Part shown: piece after piece, positions 8,414-15,890 of the stretch | How positions within the stretch are numbered: position 1 is the first letter of the stretch | Layout of the letters: each line of letters opens with the position of its first letter | Assembly (NCBI GenBank): GCA_903828645.1 | Contig: CAIKNA010000367.1 | Coordinates: forward strand, 1 to 43,381 | DNA length: 43,381 nt | Direction of reading: 5' to 3' | Source: an uncultured Bacteroidales bacterium | GTDB lineage: Bacteria > Bacteroidota > Bacteroidia > Bacteroidales > FEN-979 | Notes under the pieces: generated by a model | Databases searched by the model: none | What the model was told of the DNA's origin: nothing | Seen by the model: the letters and a program-made list of their open reading frames with translations, nothing else | Position numbers and translations under genes: made by a program

Positions 8414-9400
8414 ATGGCCGACCCACTTAAAATCTGCATCACAGGAGGTTCCGGGTTTCTTGGAACGCGATTGATAAAAATTCTGGTGAAGCAGGGAGCA
8501 GATATTCAAAACATTGATAAAAACCAAAGTGAGGTTTTTCCCTCTGTGACCACCGTTCAGGATATCCGTGATTTGGTCGGACTGAAAAATGCAATGCAAC
8601 CGGCCAGTTTCGTTGTCCATCTTGCTGCCGAACACAAAGATGATGTTTTCCCGGGCTCATTGTATTATGATGTAAATGTGCAGGGTACGAAAAACATCCT
8701 GGATGCCATGGATCACCGGGGAATCACGGGCCTGATTTTCACCAGCACGGTAGCCGTTTACGGGCTGAATAAGGATAATCCGGATGAAAATTTTATTCCC
8801 GACCCATTCAACCATTATGGGAAAAGCAAATGGCAGGCGGAAGAGTTGATCAGGGAATGGCAGCAGAAAGGTTCCGGCCGGTGTGCAGTCATCCTGAGGC
8901 CATCGGTAATTTTCGGGGAGACCAACAGGGGGAATGTCTATAATTTGTTGCGACAGATGTCGACCGGCCGCTTTCTGATGATCGGGAGCGGGAAAAATGA
9001 AAAGTCAATGGCCTACGTTGGAAATGTCGCCGCATTTATCGCATACCTTTCAGGGAAGATGCAACCGGGGATCGCCGTGTACAACTATACCGATTTGCCA
9101 AACCTTACCACCAAAGAGCTGATTGGTATTGTAAGAACAGAATTGGACCTGAAAATTCCTCCAGTCAGGATACCCTATTTTCTAGGACTCTCTGCAGGTT
9201 ATTTTTTCGACCTGGCTTCACTGCTCCTGCATAAAAAACTCAACATCAGTTCCGTCCGCATCAGGAAATTTTGTGCAACGACCCGTTTCAATGCGGGAAA
9301 AGCACATGAGAGCGGATTTCATGCGCCTTATCCGTTTAAAAAAGCATTGCAGGAAACCATCCGTTTTGAATTCTCAAACCATGACAACAAGGGTAATTGA
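8414..9400 (+). CDS. NAD-dependent epimerase/dehydratase (extended SDR)
   Basis: A 328-residue extended SDR. The Rossmann motif GGSGFLG is at residues 11-17, the Asp-rich strand end is NIDKNQ, the catalytic Thr is in FTSTVAVYG (about 109-117), and the Tyr/Lys pair is YGKSK (135-139). The C-terminal substrate domain includes LRPSVIFGETNRGNVYNLL and a hydrophobic patch near residues 255-275. Family members act on NDP-sugars or reduce lipid-linked 4-keto sugars. In many O-antigen loci an enzyme of this shape sits beside a WecA-type transferase, as here, and converts the first sugar (for example to QuiNAc or FucNAc). That assignment is inference from neighbourhood. Confidence 0.87.
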   Translation: MADPLKICITGGSGFLGTRLIKILVKQGADIQNIDKNQSEVFPSVTTVQDIRDLVGLKNAMQPASFVVHLAAEHKDDVFPGSLYYDVNVQGTKNILDAMDHRGITGLIFTSTVAVYGLNKDNPDENFIPDPFNHYGKSKWQAEELIREWQQKGSGRCAVILRPSVIFGETNRGNVYNLLRQMSTGRFLMIGSGKNEKSMAYVGNVAAFIAYLSGKMQPGIAVYNYTDLPNLTTKELIGIVRTELDLKIPPVRIPYFLGLSAGYFFDLASLLLHKKLNISSVRIRKFCATTRFNAGKAHESGFHAPYPFKKALQETIRFEFSNHDNKGN

Positions 9401-9431
9401 CAAATCAAGCTAATCTCACTAACCCTGATCA

Positions 9432-10019
9432 ATGAACAAGATTGGAAACATCATACCGCCCAGCTTTTTCAAACTCAAAGGAATATTGCTGTTTTTAACC
9501 ATATCGACCGTTATCATCGGGGGCTGGAAAATTGCACACCTGGATGACCTGCTTTTTGATCGCTTGCCGGGGTTTTTCACCAGACTGGTTTCAATTGAAA
9601 TCCGGACCTCCCAGTTTTTTATTAAGGATGTTCTTGGGATTCAGTCGGAACTTTCAAATAATGTAATTACCCTTCCAAATAAAACCGCACTGCTGATGAA
9701 CCCCGGGTGCACGGGTTTTAAACAGGTGATTCAGCTGTTTTTAATCCTGGCATGCTATCCCGGCCCTTTCAGGAGAAAAATCTGGTACTTGCCGGTTTCT
9801 TCGCTGGTCCTGATCATCTCAAGCATGCTGCACTTTGTTTTGCTTGCCGTACTCATCGACAAAGACCCTGTCCATTTCAATTTTTTTCACGATCACCTGT
9901 CGCGCTGGCTCTATTTCACGATCTTTTTCCTGGCATGGCTGGTTTGGGAGGATTACGTTCGAAACCCGCAATCAAAAAAAATTAGTACTTTGCGAAATCA
10001 TCCAACAGTAACCCGTTGA
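9432..10019 (+). CDS. Exosortase/archaeosortase family protein
   Basis: A 195-residue integral membrane protein with about five hydrophobic segments (roughly 15-32, 84-108, 117-142 and 157-172, plus a weaker one near 60-70). The family's catalytic Cys is in NPGCTGFKQ (Cys93), at the start of a membrane helix as expected. The conserved His is in FFHDHLSRW (153/155). At the place of the family's Arg, the sequence reads ISSMLHFVLL with His134, 41 residues after the Cys. Exosortases cleave a C-terminal sorting tail from exported proteins. No candidate substrate with such a tail is seen among the window's genes. It sits between the SDR and the WecA-like gene, so its role is presumably tied to surface glycan or glycoprotein display. 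Confidence 0.8.
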   Translation: MNKIGNIIPPSFFKLKGILLFLTISTVIIGGWKIAHLDDLLFDRLPGFFTRLVSIEIRTSQFFIKDVLGIQSELSNNVITLPNKTALLMNPGCTGFKQVIQLFLILACYPGPFRRKIWYLPVSSLVLIISSMLHFVLLAVLIDKDPVHFNFFHDHLSRWLYFTIFFLAWLVWEDYVRNPQSKKISTLRNHPTVTR

Positions 10020-10032
10020 AATTTATTTGCAG

Positions 10033-11121
10033 ATGATCTACTATTTCACCGAATACACCCGCCTGATTCTCTGTTTTGGCCTCTCCCTGTTCGTTACCTT
10101 TATCCTCCTTCCTTCGATTGTGGATATCGCCAGGGCAAGATCACTCGTTGCGGTCCCCAACGGGAGGACCTCCCATTCCCGTGAAATTCCGGTGCTTGGC
10201 GGTCTCGGTATCTTTATCGGTTTCATAATTTCATGTCTTATCTTTTTAAGTTTTAGTTCATTTCCAAGATTTCAGTATCTTTTTGCCGGACTGATCATCA
10301 TTTTTTTTGTCGGATTTAAGGATGATGTGATCGGGATTTCTCCTACAAAAAAATTCCTTGGCCAGGTTGTTGCTGCACTGATCATCATCGAATTCGGCCA
10401 GATGCGCATCACTGAACTGCATGGGTTTCTGGGAATTCACCATATCGGTTACACTCCCAGCCTCATCCTGACACTGATTACAATCGTAGGCGTTACCAAT
10501 TGTTTCAACCTGATGGATGGCATCGACGGACTTTCCGCAAGCCTGGGAATCCTCAGCGCAGCCTCTTTTGGATGGTGGTTTTTCAGGTTCGGCCAATATG
10601 ACTGGACTGTTTTATCTGCCGGCCTGATCGGCGCCCTCATTGCTTTCTTTTATTTCAATGTATTCGGGAGAAGGTATAAGATTTTCATGGGAGATACAGG
10701 AGCGCTGCTGCTTGGTTACCTCATGTCGGTGATGGCGATCGAGTTCAACGAGTTCAACATCGGGTTTTCCGGTTCGCAAGCCATCCCTTCCACGCCGGCT
10801 ATTGCTGTTGGTGTGCTGATGATCCCCGTTTTCGATACTCTCAGGGTGTCGGCTACGCGGCTGATAAAAAGAAAATCGCCATTCCTTCCGGATAAAACAC
10901 ACATCCACCATTACCTTTTGTGCATCGGCTGTTCTCATTTTGCTGCAACGATGATCCTTTTTATTACCGGACTCTGTTTTGTGGTTCTGAGTTTTCTCCT
11001 GGTAAAACTGGATGCGGCATTGCTCCTGCTGATACTCCTTTGCATCGCTTCCATCCTCAGTTACATAGCCATCTTTCTGGCGAAAAAAAAACAGCTAGAA
11101 CCCGATGTTGATACCTGTTGA
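10033..11121 (+). CDS. Undecaprenyl-phosphate sugar-1-phosphate transferase (WecA/TagO/MraY family)
   Basis: A 362-residue protein with about ten membrane helices. I chose the ATG at 10033 over a TTG two codons upstream. Family motifs are all present: VPNGRTSHSREIPVLGG (41-57, PxxR..H), GFKDD (94-98), NCFNLMDGIDG (156-166), IFMGDTGALLLG (217-228) and the His motif THIHHYL (289-295). The Asp-rich motifs bind Mg2+ and the nucleotide. It transfers a sugar-1-phosphate, probably HexNAc-1-P, from UDP-sugar to undecaprenyl phosphate, the first step of repeat-unit assembly on the cytoplasmic face. The last 27 bp overlap the 3' end of the convergent Wzi-like gene. A cell-wall TagO/WecA role independent of the locus is possible. 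Confidence 0.92.
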   Translation: MIYYFTEYTRLILCFGLSLFVTFILLPSIVDIARARSLVAVPNGRTSHSREIPVLGGLGIFIGFIISCLIFLSFSSFPRFQYLFAGLIIIFFVGFKDDVIGISPTKKFLGQVVAALIIIEFGQMRITELHGFLGIHHIGYTPSLILTLITIVGVTNCFNLMDGIDGLSASLGILSAASFGWWFFRFGQYDWTVLSAGLIGALIAFFYFNVFGRRYKIFMGDTGALLLGYLMSVMAIEFNEFNIGFSGSQAIPSTPAIAVGVLMIPVFDTLRVSATRLIKRKSPFLPDKTHIHHYLLCIGCSHFAATMILFITGLCFVVLSFLLVKLDAALLLLILLCIASILSYIAIFLAKKKQLEPDVDTC

Positions 11122-12846
11122 AAAAGTGTTGGTGGTTCCTTTCATGACTTCCGGCTGATAGCGCTCCTCGCCTTCACGGGCAGAGTTTAAATAAGCGATA
11201 AAGAAATAGCCGTTGCTCACGAATTCATACCTGGCAGAGAACTCGAAAGAGTGATTTTGCCAGGTTTTGTTTTTCAGGAATGGAACCTGGTCAACGGCGT
11301 AGCCAGCATCAATCCTGTAGGGAACATCGTCGCCATGCTGTGCAATGGTGTATGAAGCATTGATCAGCACTCCCCGGAGCGGGTGAAACGAAAGGGCAAG
11401 ATATATCTCCCGGGAATTTTCACGGAGGTAATTTCCAAGGATGTAATCGTTTGATGAAAAGGTAGTTGAAGGAATATAATGATCATAGGTCATGGGCTGG
11501 GTGCGGGTATATTCGGCCGAGAAGGCGAGGTTCTGAATGGGAAAATCGCTCAGTTTGAAACCTGTCTTCAAACTCGTGAAATTGTGCTCATTCCTGTTCA
11601 TCACACGCGACATCTTCCAATCATCAATGTAGAGGGAGACAAAAAAATGTAAATGTCTGATTTGTCTTGTTGAAAGATTGAAAAAGAGCTGGGAGTTTGA
11701 TCCGGAATTATTGGTGTAGTTGTTTTTTGTGGCATCCGCCGAATTGTAGAAGAGAAACGGGATGAGGTAGATGGGGTTGACATTGATATCGCTGTATATG
11801 ATAGAATTCCCTACCGAGAGGTTCAATCCCCGCCACGGAATGAGGGTAAACATGTTGGCCGCAATATATTTGTTGCGGTAAACCTGGCGGTAAATAGTTC
11901 CTGCATAGTATGACCGGCTGCTGTCGATCACGTTTGAGTTGAGCCAGCCATGCATGTAATTAAAATCGAACCACTTTGCCGGGTTCAGGTGCAGCTGTAT
12001 ATATGGAAAAGCGGGAGCTTTACCCGATAAAATATTGGCCCCATGATAGTTGTCGCCCCATACCATCCGGTCGTTGAGGATGCCGATCGAACCCCATCGT
12101 ACGGATGCTACAATCCCTCCGCGCATTTCGCTGTAATAAACACTGCCATTGTCGGAATATTTGTAAACGGCTCCCGGTTCCGGGGTGAAGTACTCCGGCC
12201 TAGCCATTGCAACACTCGCATTGTTGTCGCGCAGGTTGGCATAAAATCCGAAGTTTTTCCCGATATAGCCATACATACTGCCTCCCCACCACCGGTGATA
12301 AACAGATCCGTTGTTATTGGTCATCCATTGAACACCCAGTATCGGACGGATGGACAAGGTAAACAGGGAATCTTTGTAGTGAAAACCCAGTGGGTTCAGC
12401 GCAACGACCATGTCGGGCTGGGCTTTGAGGAGGAATGACAGCTTGTAGTCGTAATCGTCAGCCAGGTGTGACGCGTGAGGCGTGATAGGTGACTCATGAT
12501 CCGTGACTGGTGATGCGTGACCGGCGACAGGTAAAGGAGACGTATCCAATTGAAAATCCTGTAAATAAAAATGCAGCTCCTTTTGCTGGCGGTCATTGAG
12601 GCGATGGGTCTGGCCGCCGGGGTTGGATTTCAACAGTTCATCGGCTGACCTGGCATCTTGCAACTTGTCTGCAATGTATTTTCTTGAATAGGGTTTTACC
12701 GCGGAATTGAGGGTGATTAATTTCAAATTGGCAAGTTCATCCAGGTATTCATAAATACCCGCATTGCTGACATCCTCATAAACAACCTGGCAAAAAACCG
12801 GCAGCCACGGCAGGAGAAAAACCAGGACGGTAAGTGTTTTTTTCAT
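11095..12846 (-). CDS. Wzi-like capsule assembly outer-membrane protein
   Basis: A 583-residue protein from the ATG at 12846, which gives a clean signal peptide (MKKTLTVLVFLLPWLPVFCQ); another ATG lies four codons upstream at 12858. The mature start (VVYEDVSNAGIYEYLDELA) and the Tyr/Trp-rich beta-barrel repeats, including GGSMYGYIGKNFGFYANLRD and RWGSIGILNDRMVWGDNYHG, fit the Cap_assemb_Wzi family. Wzi proteins help anchor capsule polysaccharide at the outer membrane. Residues about 105-127 are a low-complexity insert made of heptapeptides (such as PVTDHES, PITPHAS) encoded by a 7-bp DNA repeat. The gene follows the dehydratase gene with only a few bases between, and converges on the polysaccharide operon. 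Confidence 0.83.
   Translation of the reverse strand: MKKTLTVLVFLLPWLPVFCQVVYEDVSNAGIYEYLDELANLKLITLNSAVKPYSRKYIADKLQDARSADELLKSNPGGQTHRLNDRQQKELHFYLQDFQLDTSPLPVAGHASPVTDHESPITPHASHLADDYDYKLSFLLKAQPDMVVALNPLGFHYKDSLFTLSIRPILGVQWMTNNNGSVYHRWWGGSMYGYIGKNFGFYANLRDNNASVAMARPEYFTPEPGAVYKYSDNGSVYYSEMRGGIVASVRWGSIGILNDRMVWGDNYHGANILSGKAPAFPYIQLHLNPAKWFDFNYMHGWLNSNVIDSSRSYYAGTIYRQVYRNKYIAANMFTLIPWRGLNLSVGNSIIYSDINVNPIYLIPFLFYNSADATKNNYTNNSGSNSQLFFNLSTRQIRHLHFFVSLYIDDWKMSRVMNRNEHNFTSLKTGFKLSDFPIQNLAFSAEYTRTQPMTYDHYIPSTTFSSNDYILGNYLRENSREIYLALSFHPLRGVLINASYTIAQHGDDVPYRIDAGYAVDQVPFLKNKTWQNHSFEFSARYEFVSNGYFFIAYLNSAREGEERYQPEVMKGTTNTFSTGINIGF
12466..12535 (-). repeat. 7-bp tandem repeat inside the Wzi-like gene
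   Basis: Ten consecutive heptamers, on the plus strand of the form NNGTGAY: GTGTGAC, GCGTGAG, GCGTGAT, AGGTGAC, TCATGAT, CCGTGAC, TGGTGAT, GCGTGAC, CGGCGAC, AGGTAAA. They are in strict 7-base phase. Because 7 is not a multiple of 3, three units encode one seven-residue period in the Wzi-like protein, seen as PVAGHAS, PVTDHES and PITPHAS. The core GTGA is well kept while the first two bases vary freely. Confidence 0.92.
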
Positions 12847-12861
12847 CTGCCGGGTCATTTG

Positions 12862-13863
12862 TCAGACGGTGTAAATACCGGCTTTGTAAAATTCCATGTT
12901 CCCGGGCAGAGAGAACCATCTGATGGTTTCTTTCAGTCCTTCCTCCAGGTTGAACGAAGGCTGCCAGCCAAGCAACTCCTTAGCCTTGCGGTTTTCGGCC
13001 CAGAGCCGCTCCACCTCGCTTTTTTCCGGACGGAGGCGTTCTGCAGCGCCATCTTCGATCCGGATATTTTTCCCCATCAGCCCGGCGATTTTAAGAGCCA
13101 GGTCGCCGACAGAAATCTCGTAGTTGCTTCCCAGGTTGACAACCTCTCCCAATGCCGCGTCTGTTATCGCAGCCCGGATAAAACCAAGGGCCGTATCTTT
13201 CACGAAGTTCAGATCGCGCGTGGGTGTTACAGATCCGAGTCTAACCAGCCCATCCCCTTTGATCAGTTGTGTGATAATGGTGGGAATGATCGCCCTGGCT
13301 GATTGCCTGGGCCCATAGGTGTTGAAAGGACGGACCACGACAACCGGTGTTTTGAAAGACCGGTAAAATGTCAGCGCCAGGAAATCGGCCGATGCCTTGG
13401 TCGCGGCATAGGGCGATTGAGGATTGACAGGGTGTTCCTCGGTGATCGGAACGAATTGTGCGGTTCCGTATATTTCAGAAGTGGAGGTGTGGATGATCCG
13501 GCTCACATCAAGCTGCCGGGCGGCCTGGAGGATGTTGAGGGTCCCCTTGACGTTGGTATCCACATAGGTATCCGGTGAATGATAGGAGTAGGGTATTCCT
13601 ATCAGGGCAGCGAGGTGGAAAACGACTTCGCATCCTTTCATGGCCTCCCTCACCCCGTTCGGATCGCGGATATCGCCGGTGAATATTTCGATGTTTTTCT
13701 TTTTTTCCGCAGGCAAATAGTCGATCCATCCCCAACGGTTGAAAGAGTTGTAATGAACAAAGACTTTCACCTCGCATCCGTTATCAAGCAATTCCTCTGT
13801 GAGATGGCTCCCGATGAACCCCGCGCCACCCGTCACCAGCACTTTTTTATTCCTGATCTCCAT
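12862..13863 (-). CDS. legB: NAD-dependent 4,6-dehydratase, LegB-like (extended SDR)
   Basis: A 333-residue extended SDR. GGAGFIG is at 12-18, the catalytic Thr is in HTSTSEIYG (125-133), and the Tyr/Lys pair is PYAATK (Y152, K156). The stretches VHYNSFNRWGWIDYLP, FTGDIRDPNGVREAMKGC, IPYSYHSPDTYVDTNVKG and RPFNTYGPRQSARA match, from memory, LegB-type UDP-GlcNAc 4,6-dehydratases that open the legionaminic or related nonulosonic/deoxyaminosugar pathway. No other nonulosonic acid genes (aminotransferase, NeuB-like synthase, CMP transferase) are in the window, so the product may feed another deoxyaminosugar. It starts 93 bp from the divergent rRNA methyltransferase gene and is first in a two-gene minus-strand unit. 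Confidence 0.85.
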   Translation of the reverse strand: MEIRNKKVLVTGGAGFIGSHLTEELLDNGCEVKVFVHYNSFNRWGWIDYLPAEKKKNIEIFTGDIRDPNGVREAMKGCEVVFHLAALIGIPYSYHSPDTYVDTNVKGTLNILQAARQLDVSRIIHTSTSEIYGTAQFVPITEEHPVNPQSPYAATKASADFLALTFYRSFKTPVVVVRPFNTYGPRQSARAIIPTIITQLIKGDGLVRLGSVTPTRDLNFVKDTALGFIRAAITDAALGEVVNLGSNYEISVGDLALKIAGLMGKNIRIEDGAAERLRPEKSEVERLWAENRKAKELLGWQPSFNLEEGLKETIRWFSLPGNMEFYKAGIYTV

Positions 13864-13880
13864 ACAGTCGCTTTATCTGA

Positions 13881-13888
13881 CAAAAATA
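13881..13888 (-). promoter_or_regulatory. Putative -7 box for the LegB-like gene
   Basis: On the minus strand the sequence reads TATTTTTG, a full match to the Bacteroidota -7 consensus TAnnTTTG, 17 bp upstream of the ATG. No good -33 TTTG was found at the expected distance, so the call is tentative. It would give a very short leader. Confidence 0.4.
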
Positions 13889-13933
13889 GGGATTTCCCGC
13901 TTTACTTTATGCATAGATTCAGCCAGGGAGCAT

Positions 13934-13941
13934 TAACTTTA
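13934..13941 (+). promoter_or_regulatory. Weak -7-like box for the rRNA methyltransferase gene
   Basis: TAACTTTA on the plus strand differs from TAnnTTTG only in the last base and lies 15 bp before the ATG at 13957. No -33 element is evident. It shares the 93-bp divergent intergenic region with the minus-strand box at 13881-13888. Confidence 0.28.
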
Positions 13942-13956
13942 CCGAAAATTAAATAA

Positions 13957-15225
13957 ATGAGAAACACCGCTAAAATCATCCTGAAACCCGGCAAGGAGGC
14001 TGCCGTAAAGCGTTTCCACCCCTGGATTTTCTCCGGGGCCATCGAAAAAATAGAAGGAGCGCCGCGCGAAGGCGATATCATCGAAGTGCTGAGCGCACGA
14101 AACGAATTCCTTGCCATGGGGCACTATCTGCCCGGATCCATAGCTGTGAAAATATTTTCATTTGAAGCCGCTGAAGTCAACGACCACTTTTGGAAATCCA
14201 AACTGAAATCAGCCTATCAGTTCAGAAAAGGGATCGGGCTTACTTCGGGATCTGTTGCAAACGCCTACAGGCTGGTGTTTTCTGAAGGAGATTTGCTGCC
14301 CGGGCTTATCATCGACTACTACAACGGTGTGGCTGTCATCCAGGCTCATTCAGTTGGGATGTACCGGCTGTTGCCTGTTTTTACCGAGGCACTTCGTGAC
14401 CTCTATGGCAAAAAGCTAGTTGCGGTGTATGATAAGAGCTCCGAGACCATGGAAAAGTCAAAACTCATCACCCGCAATTCCAAACTCTTCCTGAAAGAAG
14501 AAAAATCACCTGATAGCGTGGTCACCACCCAGCCCGCCGGTTTAGCCAATGGTTCCCCCGATCATTTCATCTTCGGTTCCTCAGCCCCGGTGGAAATTCT
14601 TGAAACCGGTCATCGTTTTTCAATTGATTTTGTGCGGGGACAAAAAACCGGATTCTTCCTCGATCAACGCGGTAACCGCATGTTCGCACAGTTTTATGCA
14701 AAGGACAGAAAGGTGCTCAATGCCTTCTGCTATTCAGGTGCTTTTTCGGTGTATGCATTGAAAGGCGGTGCATCCCTGGTACATTCCATCGACAGTTCCA
14801 GACAGGCCATCGACTGGACCGCCCAGAACGTTAAACTGAACGATTGTGATGAGTCACGGCATCATTGTGAAGTGGCTGATGTGAAGCGTTTTTTGGTGGA
14901 AACGCAGGAAAAATACGACATGATCATCCTCGACCCGCCTGCTTTTGCCAAAACCCATCATGTAACCAACAATGCACTCCATGCCTATGTTCACATCAAC
15001 GCCGAAGCAATCAAACGGTTGAATCCGGGAGGCATTTTATTTACCTTCTCATGCTCTCAGCCGATTTCACGGGAGATGTTCCGTTCCGCCATTCAGTCGG
15101 CGGCCATTGAAACCGGGCGCCAGGTGAAGATCCTTCATCAGCTTTCCCAGGGCCCCGACCATCCGGTAAACATTTGCCATCCCGAAGGAGAATACCTGAA
15201 GGGATTGATCCTCGAGGTATCATAG
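13957..15225 (+). CDS. rlmI: 23S rRNA (cytosine-C5) methyltransferase, RlmI-like
   Basis: A 422-residue class I SAM methyltransferase. The N-terminal PUA-type RNA-binding domain (about 8-85) contains FHPWIFSGAI, REGDIIEVLSARNEFLAMG and YLPGSIAVKIFS. The middle EEHD-type region is followed by the MTase core: TGFFLDQRGNR, NAFCYSGAFSVYALKGGA (motif I) and ILDPPAFAK (motif IV, Asp326-Pro-Pro). CSQPISREMF near the C-terminus provides the second motif with Cys. It fits RlmI, which methylates one cytosine of 23S rRNA in the cytoplasm. A slightly longer central loop (about residues 170-205) lies between domains. It is monocistronic and divergent from the LegB-like gene. Confidence 0.88.
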   Translation: MRNTAKIILKPGKEAAVKRFHPWIFSGAIEKIEGAPREGDIIEVLSARNEFLAMGHYLPGSIAVKIFSFEAAEVNDHFWKSKLKSAYQFRKGIGLTSGSVANAYRLVFSEGDLLPGLIIDYYNGVAVIQAHSVGMYRLLPVFTEALRDLYGKKLVAVYDKSSETMEKSKLITRNSKLFLKEEKSPDSVVTTQPAGLANGSPDHFIFGSSAPVEILETGHRFSIDFVRGQKTGFFLDQRGNRMFAQFYAKDRKVLNAFCYSGAFSVYALKGGASLVHSIDSSRQAIDWTAQNVKLNDCDESRHHCEVADVKRFLVETQEKYDMIILDPPAFAKTHHVTNNALHAYVHINAEAIKRLNPGGILFTFSCSQPISREMFRSAIQSAAIETGRQVKILHQLSQGPDHPVNICHPEGEYLKGLILEVS

Positions 15226-15349
15226 AGAAAAGAATATTCATTTCAGATAACGCTATATCTCATCATCTGTGGCGTTCCTGCACCCGGCAGTGACCGAAAA
15301 AAGGAAGGTAACACCCGCAGGCAATTTTTATTGGGAGCAGAATTGAACG

Positions 15350-15766
15350 TTAAAAAACGGACAGGAGGTAATTGTAAAATGCACTAACCCCGTCGGGAGG
15401 TGAAATGCCCGGTTCACCCCATTTGATTTCGTTGGAACGGGGTGGCAGTTTCAGGATCAGGTAGGAGGTCATGTTACCGGGATGGTTGAATTTCAAGGTG
15501 CCGAGGCCCAGCTCCTCGGCTTTATTGAAAATATCTTTGGTCTTCGATTTTTTTAATTTCCTCACCTCCTTCCATTCACCTTTCAATCCCTTGCTGAGAA
15601 ACAGCTGACCGTTGCCAAGTAGAACGTACTCCTTCATCATGCCGGTTACTCCTCCGCTGGTACCTGCAACCAGTTGATATCCTTTGTAATTTTTAGGAGT
15701 GAACTGGGCCTGTTTACAGGAAAAAAGCAAGGGAAGAAAGAATAAGACAGTTAGGATCAGTTTCAT
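15350..15766 (-). CDS. Small lipoprotein, unknown function
   Basis: A 138-residue protein from the ATG at 15766 (MKLILTVLFFLPLLFSCK); the frame extends nine codons upstream, but this start gives a proper lipoprotein signal with lipobox LFSC. The mature part is basic and contains GTSGGVTGMMKEYVLLGNGQ and GEWKEVRKLKKSKTKDIFNK, followed by a Pro-rich segment near the end. No domain is recognised. It stands alone between the convergent rRNA methyltransferase gene and the divergent acyl-CoA ligase gene. It is probably tethered to a membrane; function unknown. Confidence 0.75.
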   Translation of the reverse strand: MKLILTVLFFLPLLFSCKQAQFTPKNYKGYQLVAGTSGGVTGMMKEYVLLGNGQLFLSKGLKGEWKEVRKLKKSKTKDIFNKAEELGLGTLKFNHPGNMTSYLILKLPPRSNEIKWGEPGISPPDGVSAFYNYLLSVF

Positions 15767-15855
15767 TGGTATTGTTGATGTTAAAAACATCACGAAGATA
15801 ATCTATTTAATAATTTAGACCAAATAAATTGCTGAAACCAACAACAAATACTTGT

Positions 15856-15863
15856 TATCTTTG
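15856..15863 (+). promoter_or_regulatory. Putative -7 box for the acyl-CoA ligase gene
   Basis: TATCTTTG matches TAnnTTTG and lies 27 bp before the chosen ATG at 15891. A TTG at 15829-15831 lies 24 bp upstream, longer than the usual spacing, so the -33 element is doubtful. Its presence inside the 5' extension of the frame supports the downstream start. Confidence 0.45.
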
Positions 15864-15890
15864 TTTTTTCTTAACAATGGGCAAAGTCAG

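Noticed and set aside
9986-9992. Internal promoter for the WecA-like gene (TACTTTG)
   Set aside because: It lacks one base of the TAnnTTTG pattern, is within the exosortase coding region and has no -33 element.
15226-15349. Possible terminator between convergent rlmI-like and lipoprotein genes
   Set aside because: Only a weak 5-bp stem (AACGC/GCGTT) with a long loop and no T-run was found.
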